Source: Malachius bipustulatus (taxonomy: Eukaryota; Arthropoda; Insecta; Coleoptera; Melyridae). From it: a stretch of 64,000 nt of DNA. The first letter of the stretch is position 1. Each line of letters opens with the position of its first letter. The notes under the pieces are model-generated. The model was not told where the DNA came from, did not search any database, and saw only the letters and a list, made by a program, of their open reading frames with translations. The stretch covers positions 55,236,404-55,300,403 of the forward strand of contig OU342633.1 of the NCBI GenBank assembly GCA_910589415.1. Reading direction: 5' to 3'. Of this stretch, positions 23,001 to 30,731 are shown piece after piece. The position numbers and the translations under genes were made by a program.

Positions 23001-25433
23001 AATCCCCAATAACTCCGACCCACACGTTAGGAGAAATCTGTTCTTGATGGTTAGTTTCGACAATAGCATGAGGGTTTTCATCAGCCCATAATATGTGGTA
23101 GGTAATTATGAAAATTAATAATCTTGTCCCGAGAAAAACTACATTCGTCTATGAATTCGATCGTCTTCAGAAAGTCACAAATTCTTCTAATCATTTCCAG
23201 CATCCAATTGCAAAATTCGAGACGGTAACAGTGCCCGTACTTGTTGCAGATGGTAAGGGTATAAGAGTTGTTCCTTTAAAATTCGAAATACCGTCGTATG
23301 GTCAACATTTAGCTGGAAAGCAATCTTTCTAGTACTGGTAGTAGGTTGTTCTTCAATCAAATTAAGTATTGCTTGCTCAAGCTGTGGTGTTCTTACTTCT
23401 CTTCTTACAGCATATCTTCTAGAAGCTTCTAACCCATTCCCCTGCGACAGACCGTAAACGTGCCATTTCCTCATTTGTGTATGCCATTTTAATAACAAGT
23501 GAATTATTAAAGTAACAAATTAAGAACAGAACAACAATACACAATTAGTATTACCTCAATTTCAAAAATTTACAAACTGACAGCTTGATATCAATTTAAT
23601 TGTCACTATCGCTAATAGCGGCCTACTAGATAAATTAGTTTCGTATTTTCGTTTTATGGCGATATATATCTTGGTCGTAAGATAATTTTTTTGCTGCGAA
23701 CTGGTTTATTTTGTGGAAAAAAATTCAAGAGACATTTTTTGTTTAGAATGAAACAGGCTATTGGAAATAAATTTTAGGGGTTGCGTTTTCCACCCCTTAC
23801 AACCATGGGGTAAACCAAATAAATTACTGGCTAAGTGTCTTTTTGATAGTAGAAAATGTCAGGTTAGTTTCAATATTGTAACTTTTCTAGTGATTGTGAA
23901 AAAAATTGTTAAACAAATTTTATGTACCCCCTTTAAGGGGCTGTATCTTAACAAGGGATGCTCCAATGAGGTTTCTTTATATGACAGATCCTACTTTCTT
24001 CGATGAGGAATCACCCCCTAAAATGTTTTACACATATTTAGTTTAGTTACACCCTGTATAAGTACCATAGTGAAACTGTAGGACACGCGGATGTAAATAA
24101 TGACCAGAAATGACATACGACATGAATGACCTTTCAAAATTTTGTATGCTGATACCTGACTGGATAATAAAAGTTCTGAGAGGTGGACCTAAGGTAGACT
24201 ATTAGGCAAATCTTATATCAGAGCATTAAAAAATTCAATTTTTCTGTATACATATTACCAAATTTGATTTAGTTTAAATTTGAAATACTGTAAAGTCAAC
24301 TACATGATAAACTGTCACATTTTCATGTTGGTATTAAAAAAAAAATGACAATGACACATGACTTATAAAAATTGCATTTTATATGCTGGTACCTGGATTG
24401 GATAAAAATTCCAAGGGGTGGAGCTAAAGTAGTCACTATTAGTATTGAGCCAATCAGATATCCACAAATTGATAAATTTAACAAGTCAAATATCATCCAG
24501 TCCAGATTTCTTTGTACATAAATAATAACAACATGATTGTAAATAAGGGGTCATTAAGCTAGACATTTTTGTTTTTTATGTTACAGTACCCAGTTAGTCA
24601 CTTAAATGAAAGTAGTAAAGTAGGTATGCACTTCACTTACTTGGTAGGAGCGAGATGAAATCTCGCTGCAGCATTGGTTTCAAGAACGAATTAATGTGTC
24701 CATGCTGGTAATGACACATCCTGGTCAACAAATTCTCCACGAATTCGACCTGATCGGCTTCACTCCATTTCTCAAAATATTTCAGACAGGCTTCTTTTTC
24801 CGAACTGAACATCGCCGAGCTATAGCTATCTTTTCTCTTGGATGTGTCGTACGCTGGTATAATAGTCGTGTTGGTCATCGTGAACTGGAATTCATTGAAA
24901 AATAAAATAAATAAAACTAATTGCCTGCTGAAATGTAAAGATAAAAACGAGTAAACTCATTGGTTGTTGATTATTTTGGTCTTGTGTAGGTCATAACTGT
25001 ACTGTAAGTACAAAACAATCACTTTCTGATTAGGCAGTGGGTATAGTGTAGTGTTTCTTCATTATTTTCTTCTAAAACTGACTTTTTGGAGACATTCATT
25101 CTCGTTCCATCAATTCATTGGTGAAACTCGAAAAAATACGCCTTTAAAACGGATTTGTGCACACAAAAGAAACCCAGAATCGAGTTTCTCCAGCTGCAGT
25201 TTGCGATTCCTTATACTTATATTCCGAATTTAACGTCAATACGACGAGAGCGAATCCAGTCAACATTATTATAACCGTAAAATAGAAGAGACGTAAGGTG
25301 AGGTGAACATACCCATCTCTATTTTCTATTCTTACGACTTGCGACGAGCATTATAAAGCATATCGCATATCCCACAAATAAAGAGACTCACCTGAGATCC
25401 GCTGTTACAATCATCGATTTTATCTGTTTCCAT
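8098..25433 (-). CDS. slmb: Slimb/beta-TrCP F-box and WD40 protein
   Basis: Substrate receptor of an SCF E3 ubiquitin ligase; in animals it recognises phosphodegrons such as those of beta-catenin/Armadillo, Ci/Gli and IkappaB-type proteins. Seven coding exons, minus strand: 25433-25392, 24884-24641, 10319-10133, 9918-9462, 8824-8562, 8499-8310 and 8253-8098. All introns are GT-AG, phases agree throughout, and the sum is 1539 nt, or 512 residues, close to the roughly 510 of the fly protein. The start ATG (25433) begins METDKIDD, as in the fly. Residues about 40-90 form the dimerisation region ([10 protein letters not shown]). The F-box follows at about 97-142 ([15 protein letters not shown]). 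Seven WD40 blades fill about 200-490 ([20 protein letters not shown], then [14 protein letters not shown] across an exon junction). The C-terminus after WDFLN is [19 protein letters not shown], specific to this species. The second intron is 14.3 kb and full of transposons. Confidence 0.96.
11329..11893 (-). repeat. BEL 3' LTR (565 bp)
   Basis: Same length and apparently the same sequence as 17450-18014. It contains the TG...CA ends and is flanked outside by ATTGT. Confidence 0.93.
12012..16709 (-). CDS. BEL/Pao Gag-Pol polyprotein, integrase truncated
   Basis: A single uninterrupted frame of 1565 residues from the ATG at 16709; the frame opens a few codons earlier without ATG. Order of domains: Gag of the DUF1759 type (residues about 150-330, [17 protein letters not shown]); three zinc knuckles from about residue 359 (CX2CX3HX4C, CX2CX4HX4C and a third with a final His); a retropepsin-type DSGS motif near 491; RT with YVDD near 912; RNase H ([10 protein letters not shown]) near 1086; an H2C2 integrase zinc finger at about 1395-1430; then the integrase core with its first Asp (VDYGGPF) near 1467. 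The frame stops shortly after the expected second Asp region, before any catalytic Glu. BEL Pol proteins normally continue for some hundred residues more, so this copy is probably not autonomous, although every other enzyme looks whole. Confidence 0.93.
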   Translation of the reverse strand: MSNTLVGANASVSKFLTRLNSILTVVSAPIDEKSRFIVLAACDSASDLYNQVQEVDRNILITVESADKSALVVDVSSEIWKSYSGLLIEVDSVYFQIRAVQLSLESTQDTVVKSRHGSSESLNSRQSGAPALPPSASSHVKLPRIGIPTFDGSLRMWSVYYDLFRTLIHSNDSLAPIEKFQYLVSTLSKEPLTLVKHLPLTDDNYVIAFDTLVQRYQNERVLATCYWQAICNAPKITDSDSSQSLRALLNTFSENITALGQVSGVSLWDFTLFNWLLQKLDNATRKRFELQFASEEFPSYQDLHKFLSSQCRALESSLGNDLSPSAVVGKRSSVKSGGKVESRNSHAFLSTSSASSSKQSCFHCNGEHPISNCRSFLKLDPRKRFEAVKAARLCLNCFGPSHLVKQCPSSHSCKECAGRHHSLLHFVKLSNSDGAASHRVEPPPVASTVAMSSLPSFQDVRSRSRSNTTVLLATACIEVQDKWGNYQVVRSLIDSGSQSSFITDRCRKRLGLHLNRSSTPISCLGHVTLGSAQGSSDCIIRPVGVPSPTFKVSTLVLPNICGKLPSVDISPSKALDNLKLADPNWYTPGSVDVLLGADIFPNIVHGGYLSGSDNCPAAMNTTFGWVLLGTISSKVAGEVQACFASVDSTLEETLKAFWRVEEVPSVEVCSNEEQEAESLFVESHYREESGRFGVLLPFKDSKELPIFNDSLNVADRRLLALERRLSRLPHIRDMYVEFMKDYLEAGHMSLVPLESESANSYYIPHHCVFKDPGVSMSSDVSSLAPVSSKIRVVFDASAKASNNLSLNDTLLIGPKLQNDITSVLLRFRENKFVFTCDIRQMYRQILVGDSHRQYQLIRWRFSEKDPIRSYKLNTVTYGVSSSPYLAIRCLLQLAQENSEKFPLASKAIRLGLYVDDFAIGANQIEETLELRNQLISLLQLGQFELRKWSANNPQLLQDLPVEHCQQQSSNFDSESDFSVKILGLQWQSATDSFSFMVKSIDSPCTKRSILSEVAKIYDPLGFLCPLTFMAKRVIQHLWYLGLDWDEDPPADVVEKWNRYKSTLHVLSKLTIPRCLVPEGSFVSCQLHAFCDASTAGYAGVVYYRFEDADGNVQVRFVTAKSRVAPLKPLSVPRLELCAAVLLSDLVSFVLEQGPQSIVVDKVFAWSDSSVALSWIKSSPHRWKTFVSNRVVHIQDRIPPDCWNHVRSGDNPADVASRGLLPEELVGASAWWAGPEFLRLPLESWPALFPIAPTSDVELEKRNIVLFATIEISDVDVLLKRFSSLRKIQGIIARCFRFTNNCRAVNRTTGALSVSELHAALMHIVRIVQSSVFSSELEKIRSGKPCAKYLQSLSPFIDDFGILRVGGRLLHSGLAFDAKYPALLPGRHRLVELLIDQIHRGNLHPGVNTTHYLLQQNFWILSARRVIRSYLSKCNRCFRTRPLSLEPPMGNLPVARVSQLKPFSCVGVDYGGPFPIVLSRYRGVKTSKAYLCLFVCFATRAIHLEIASDLSSETFLAALGRIVSLHPDADGVARVASVLRPKVFVNDLWSNFARYLTSNGLREFRP
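16753..17170. repeat. Two tandem units (about 215 bp) in the BEL leader
   Basis: Blocks 16753-16968 and 16969-17170 are diverged copies of one unit; both contain AAATAAGTACCTAACCAAGT, GAGTTGAAAATAAATT and ACTTGAGATACCGAGTGTAC. They lie between the 5' LTR and the Gag start, a place where repeats may affect packaging or translation of the element RNA (inference). Confidence 0.85.
17450..18014 (-). repeat. BEL 5' LTR (565 bp)
   Basis: The promoter-bearing LTR for the minus-strand element. Its outer edge is followed by the TSD ATTGT (18015-18019), and the primer site lies on its inner side. Confidence 0.93.
18051..18813. mobile_element. TA-flanked MITE with long TIRs (763 bp)
   Basis: Ends CAGGGTGTATCTAAATAACA are inverted at both sides, and similarity continues inward for about 165 bp. 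TA dinucleotides flank both ends (18049-18050 and 18814-18815), the Tc1/mariner-type duplication. There is no transposase. The 55-kb repeat copy is the empty site: it lacks this segment and has the flanks joined. Confidence 0.85.
21051..21412. mobile_element. Near-perfect foldback MITE (362 bp)
   Basis: The two halves, about 21051-21215 and 21245-21412, are almost complete complements (for example GATGACCGCACTTC and GAAGTGCGGTCATC). Ends are CAGGGTGTCT / AGACACCCTG and flanking TA pairs lie at 21049-21050 and 21413-21414. No coding sequence. Within the slmb pre-mRNA it would form a hairpin with a stem of about 165 bp. Confidence 0.9.
22067..24056 (-). mobile_element. Tc1/mariner-type transposon with 400-bp TIRs
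   Basis: Ends CAGGGTGTAACTAAATATGT are inverted, TA pairs flank both sides (22065-22066 and 24057-24058), and the inverted similarity runs about 400 bp inward (to roughly 22475 and 23645). The 1990-bp element contains a broken transposase gene on the minus strand. The TIRs are very long for this superfamily. Confidence 0.85.
22540..23500 (-). pseudogene. Broken Tc1/mariner-like transposase
   Basis: The N-terminal part (23498-23187) has two helix-turn-helix-like segments, including [21 protein letters not shown], split across the frame around residue 55-75. The C-terminal part (23025-22540) holds the catalytic context [11 protein letters not shown] and [13 protein letters not shown], Asp-based motifs of the DDE/D fold. 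A first Asp motif (FIDECSFS) is visible around 23150 in a third frame. The parts lie in different frames, with shifts near 23480, 23240 and 23110, so the gene is inactive. The C-terminus at 22540 looks natural. Families with this sequence are common in insects, but I cannot name the exact clade. Confidence 0.85.
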
Positions 25434-26609
25434 GTTGATCATTGTTGTGTTTTCTAATGTGAAAACACTCGAATAATCCTAAATTCACGACTTAATTACT
25501 AACTTAAGCTAAAAAACGTATTGGGCACAGCGATTCAATACAGGTTTAGATCACTTTTTACTGTCCGAATCATCGTACATATTTTCAACAATTAAGTAGG
25601 CAAAATTCGACGAAACCTCTGCTATTGCAATGAAAGTAGGAAGTCATGAACGTAAATCAGCTAATCCGTAACACATAAGCGATACATCACATCACATCAG
25701 AAATAACGATATAAAAATATTGTAAGTTTTTTTAATTGGGTTAATTTTTAATTTCTTTAATGGCGTAAGAGACAGGCATTGTGACAAATGGAATGGAATG
25801 ATATTTCATTGTACGGGAACGGGAGCATCATTAATAATTAGACTGACGAATGACGACACTGACGCTGACGTCACTCATTCATTACTCATTAGTCATTAGT
25901 CATTAGAGTTGTAAGTTTGTAAAAGTCTTCTCCTCTTCTTTTAAACGAAGTAAATGTCATCATTTATGTCACATCACAAGGATTGCTAGCTGCGTATAGG
26001 AGATCATTCATTCATTCTCTACGTTTGACGTAATCAATGTAAGGAATACGTCAGCAATACGTAAAGAATGTAAAGAAAGGGCAAGGAACGTAAACAATAG
26101 AAGGCTAGGTTATGTTTTAAGTTCGTTTTGATAATAATTATTCTTATTATTATTGTTATTCTTATTAATATGTATCTAAGACTAACGCCGCGTCCTAGCT
26201 GCATCCGGGGACTGCGTTGCGTGCGTGCGTTGCGGTGAACGATTAAAATAAAACACATGCAAAGCAATGGGAGTGTCCACAGTAGACGCGTTGCCCGCAA
26301 AAATCGTACGATAAAACGACACCGCAACGCACGCATTGTTTTAAATTAAAATATTTAGTATTTTCATCTGTCAAAATCTTGCGATTTTAACGGCGGGCAG
26401 GAACTTTCTTGAATTTCGATTGCCTTCGTGCCAAAGCGAAACATTTTGTGCAATAAGAGAAATCTATTTTACAAGATCAAGAGTCAAGGTACACTGGGAA
26501 TGTGAAAATGTATCAAATTTAGATTTTTAAAGTATGAGGTCTATTAACTTCTATTGTAGACCTATTTTTATTTAACCTACCTTCTATTTATCTATCTATC
26601 AAATCTATA
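25434..26609. other. slmb 5' flank and intergenic DNA
   Basis: The sequence immediately above 25433 must contain the slmb 5' UTR and promoter; no TATA box or initiator stands out. A CpG-rich segment at about 26185-26335 contains TCCTAGCTGCATCC, which recurs inverted near 28190-28206, so it probably belongs to a repeat family. Confidence 0.4.
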
Positions 26610-26617
26610 CCTATTTC

Positions 26618-27168
26618 GGTAATCCTCCACTTTACGTCGCCGCCATAATGCGCGTGCGCGGAATATATCAGGTCAGGTGGCAGTTTAGAACAACAAATGC
26701 ATGCATAGTTGCCATCATCTTTATTTGCAGGATCTATTATCAAATAATGAACTTTTTAATCTTGATAATAATGAATTACCTTGTTGATAATCAACGAATT
26801 ATTATTAATGCATGATAATAAAAACACATTTTATGTCAGGTCCTTTGGTCAGGGTAGGTTTTTTTTCATTTTAAGGAAATTTTGGCCAGTCGAATAAAAA
26901 ATGCGGATCACTATATATCAGGTTTTTGGTCAGGGTAGGTTTTTTTTCCTTCAAATGTCCTTAAATTAAAAAAAAAAAAAACGTACCCTGACCAAAGACC
27001 TGAATATCAAGATTAAAAAGTTCATTATTTGATAATAGGTAGATCTCTCAAATATAGGTATTGTAAATAAAGCTGGCAACTATGCATGCATTTGGTGTTC
27101 TAAACTGCCAGCTGATCTGATATTCCGCGCACGCGCATTATGGCGGCGACGTAAAGTGGAGGATTACC
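26618..27168. mobile_element. Inverted-repeat element with 8-bp TSD
   Basis: A perfect 8-bp duplication CCTATTTC flanks it (26610-26617 and 27169-27176). The ends GGTAATCCTCCACTTTACGT are inverted exactly, and similarity continues inward about 150 bp through GCGCGTGCGCGGAAT and AAATGCATGCATA. The inner part contains inverted GGTCAGGGTAGGTTTTTTTT stretches. There is no coding sequence. The 8-bp TSD limits the class to hAT, P or Merlin-type elements; the GG ends do not decide which. Confidence 0.88.
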
Positions 27169-27176
27169 CCTATTTC

Positions 27177-28362
27177 TATAGATTACTTGGGTCTTATTGT
27201 TTCTTTCTCTTAAGTAACATGTTTCTATCTGTGATTTTTAAGTCTTTCAAGTTCCAACAACCTACTGGTTTCCAAATTATAAAACGTATTTAATCTGAAG
27301 TTGCACCAGAAATAGTTGGATTGGAAACCATTTTCTCGCACGTACCGCACGCATTCAGGGGTGCGTTCATTCATGTATTATCCTGTTGCAGTGATTTACG
27401 TCAGAGCGATGCGATTGTGTCAGCGAGTGTGCTCAGAGTGAGTTTAAATTTTGGAACGACTCTCTGGGCGAATGAACAGAACATAACCAATAAATAATAC
27501 TTAATAAATAGATAATCAAAGTAAAAATAAAGTTTGAAGGTAAACAAACGTGTTCCATAACGTTGATATTCGCCATCGATAGGTAATAGTATTACATTAT
27601 TAACATAACAAATAACCTGAATAATTGTAAAACATATCACCATTTTCCAGTGTGATAAGAAGTGATAACTCGGTAGTTCTCCGGGCTAATGGTAATATCG
27701 GCCATTACTGCTGTATGCTGTACCAATTTTATCGATGCGTTTAACTTACTATATTCTTACCTACTACTTTTATGCACCTTACCACAAACCTACCTACCCT
27801 TATTTGATCAAACAAAACAACCAGCAGGAATTCAAAATTTAAATTAAGAAAAAAATTAGTCAAACTTTATTTTTTTACGTCACTTGACTTGAGTATTTTT
27901 CTTTACGATTACGACGAATCACGATTACGATACGTTCCCAATGCGCATGTCGAGCGTTTATCGCCGGTGTGTGGGAAACGGCGATTCTGGAGCGCTCGAG
28001 TGATTTTATGAACGACAGTTTACAGAGCGACAAACACCCGGTCGATTTTATGAACGGTTTTGCGCGATACTGTGACGCCAGACGCCAGTGTGACACTGTG
28101 CGACCTTTATGAACGCACCCCAGTTAGGACACTCAAAATTTCCCGTGCGATTTTGCGTTGCGTGCGTTCCCCGCATCGCATTCGGTCCGCGGATGCAGCT
28201 AGGACACGCGACACGGCGTAAGCACTTGTTGGAGCACAAAAATGGAGGTTTTGCGTCATGCGCATCAAATTCTGTAATGTGGCCCCCTGATCCTCCCTGA
28301 TCACTGAATGGTTTGAAAAAGAAGAACCTCTTTGACGTTTGAAATGTGTACTTGCCTGAGTT
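27177..28362. other. Intergenic; possible eroded inverted-repeat element
   Basis: GGGGTGCGTTCAT near 27358 and ATGAACGCACCCC near 28111 are inverted and about 750 bp apart, with hAT-like GGGG ends, but I find no TSD. The part between carries no recognisable protein. 28140-28240 is CpG-rich and shares TAGCTGCATCC with 26196. Confidence 0.3.
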
Positions 28363-29499
28363 GCCTGTTACAATGAATTACAAACGTATACGTACTGGAA
28401 CGGGCCCGTAGTGGGGGACATGTGAGGCAAATCCATTGGCATAGGCAACCCGCACTGTGTACGGTAACCTGTCTCTTTCTATCACATTATGATTTTATGG
28501 AAGACACGCGAAATAAGTATTATTTTTAACTTTTGAATATTTTATTTGGAAGGAATTCTGACATTATGTATGAATAAATTGTGTAAAACGATAAAATAAA
28601 TATAAATAGACAATTTAAGAAAGAAATTGATATAATAAAAAAAATATTTCGTAATTAAATAATTATGTTTCAGAATGGGCTGAAATTTGCAATAGTACTT
28701 ACCTCATTGTTTTTTTTTTCAAGTTTTCGGTGCATCAGAATTTTGCCTTCTTTATACAAAATAAGTTGAATTATATTTTTTCTGACACAACTTGGTCGGT
28801 TATGCACAGTTTAGCACGTTTTGAAATAAAATAAAAATTTAAATGCATTAATGTTTATTCAAATTTTATAAAACTTTCTACAAATGAATGTTATTGTTCT
28901 TTACAGGATCAATTAAATTTAAAACTACACTGAGAGAAATATTTTTCTTGAGAGAACTAAAGTCTGGAGGTATTTCCTCCAGATAATTTATTTGGTTACA
29001 GCAACAACTTTAACATTTACACTACCAAATCTTAAGCTGGGTTTATACAACTTTAATTTTGCAGTAGTTTAGCCGCAATTTTAAAAGTAATTTAGTTTTT
29101 ACATTAGCACATTAATTTGGTGTTTATACAAATACGTACATATTAAGGTTTATTCAGCATGTTCTTAATTGACAAGTTGACATATTTCTTACTATTCATA
29201 TAACTTACAATTTGTAAAAATAGTGCTTCTGTTGCTGGCATTTCAAAATCAGTGTCTACAAGAACACCATAGTTGACATTACCAAAAAATTTACCCACAT
29301 TTATGATCCCATAAAACTTGCTTTCTTATGGACATAGAATCGATTATGCAGTTTCTTAAAAACGGTTCATCATGAACTGCTGTTTTTAAAAATTCCAGAA
29401 CTTCACTTAAAATACCTGGCTCACAGTTCAAACTACTCAACCGCTTTCTTATAGATAGTTCTTCCATTAGGCAGTACAAAATATTTACGTAAAATATCC

Positions 29500-30731
29500 C
29501 GTGCGGTTGAGTACCCATCGGGCGCGTCCCCAGGTGGCGGATAGGGGAAGGCCTTACAATGAGCGTAAGTGAGTAAGGTTAGCAGTGGTGATAAAGCTTG
29601 TCGGAGGTAAAATTCCAGACTGGTAGCTCAAAGCCCTGCCGCGGACCACCTCCCCCAACCTAGTTGTCGTGTCGTGACTAAAGGTCTGCACAGGGGTTAT
29701 AACGATGCCGGAGAACGTCCGAACGTGGACTCTCCGAAAGACCGTAAAACTCTGTTGTCGAGGTTATATTTCGCGAACAGAGGAATACGGGGGTCTAGGC
29801 TTTAACGCCTGGACCAAAAGGAGACAACCTTTAAAAACCTAAATCCTACGGCGGGAACCCAGGCTAAAAGGATGCGTGGCTGAATAGTAGATCAGTCCCT
29901 TCTGGATTCAACCTCGAAGAAGTGGCGCACCTTCGAAAATAAATGCCTACCATACGTATGGAGCCCTGCGTATGGTATTTCTTTAATAGCTCCATTACTC
30001 GTGGGCCATATGGACCAAGAGACACCTTTCAATGCAGACCTTACCTAAACCTAACTGGGGTGCTGGTCAAGCGACTAGGTGGGTAAAGGGCAGAGGGAGC
30101 AGAGAAGATGTAACTGAAAAAGCTGAGTAAACACCGGCTGAGAAGGGCAGTTGGACTTCTAACAGGACACTGCCCACTAATAAAACGTGGATCCTTTTGG
30201 ACAGAAAACCTGACACAAAAGGCCAATAACTAATTTTCCTCATGGGAAAAAAACCTAAGGGAGAAAATAGTGCAACTTCAATGCAGACCTTACCTAGGCC
30301 TAACTGGGGTGCTGTTCAAGCGACTAGGTGGGTAAAGGGCAGAGGGAGCAGAGAAGATGTAACTGAGCAACTTCAATGCAGACCTTGCCTAGGCCTAACT
30401 GGGGAGCTGTTCAAGCGACTAGGTGGGGAAAGGGAAGAGGGAGCAGAGAAGATGTAACTGAAAAAGCTGAGTAAGCACCAGCTGAGATGGGCAATTGGAC
30501 TTCTAACAGGACACTGCCCACTAATTACACCTCTCAATAATAATAGGAGTGAAAAATATCCCGGATTACAGGAGATGCGGGGAGGGGGAGGAAACCCCAT
30601 ACCACCTAACAAGCACCCATTGGACTCATACTGAAATACTTTCGGGAGATGGGACCGATGAGATAATTATCCAAAGGGGTACAATAAGCGCAAGCTTCAG
30701 TACAAGGGCTTTGAACCTACCCTAGAAGTAA
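29500..30731 (+). mobile_element. Short composite LINE copy with 12-bp TSD
   Basis: TACGTAAAATAT occurs directly on both sides (29488-29499 and 30732-30743), a perfect 12-bp TSD. The left part (29500 to about 29990) is GC-rich and looks like an intact LINE 5' untranslated region. The right part contains GLLTGHCPL (about 30495-30520), as in the C-terminus of RNase H-bearing LINE ORF2 proteins (compare GLLTGHCHL at 61813). The 3' end is ...GAAGTAA, without a long A tail. Endonuclease and RT are absent, so it is a non-autonomous, internally deleted copy that still has both termini. Confidence 0.75.
30028..30530 (+). repeat. Three partial copies of a LINE 3' module
   Basis: TTCAATGCAGACCTTACCTA with AAGCGACTAGGTGGGTAAAG and GCAGAGAAGATGTAACTGA occurs at 30028-30190, 30274-30367 and 30368-30530. 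The first and third copies continue into the segment encoding LLTGHCPL, the second does not. The internal copies are unequal duplications within the LINE insert. Confidence 0.75.

Larger units (their letters stand above)
20769..24375. repeat. Diverged repeat units of about 170 bp in slmb intron
   Basis: At least three units share the order AGGTAAAT.ATATATCAGA, ATTCAATTTTT, GTTACCAAA, TTTGAAATACTGTAAAGTCA and AAACTGTCAC: about 20769-20935, 20946-21048 continued at 21600-21660, and 24195-24380. The second unit is split by the hairpin MITE at 21051, and the 2-kb transposon at 22067 lies between the second and third. They look like an old tandem array broken up by later insertions. Confidence 0.6.
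10320..24640 (-). other. 14.3-kb slmb intron 2, transposon-filled
   Basis: This is one intron between the dimerisation-domain exon (donor GTAAGT at 24640) and the F-box exon (acceptor ending at 10320). It holds a BEL/Pao element, two MITE-like hairpins, a 2-kb Tc1-like transposon and diverged repeat units, all listed separately. Between 19050 and 20760 there is no gene. A segment at about 19430-19900 has a GGTGGAC start and ends in an AATAAA-rich tail, possibly a solo LTR, but I could not find both ends. 10320-11235 shows nothing beyond a short GTGTCCACCCC motif at 10931 that also occurs inverted at 19431. Confidence 0.85.
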
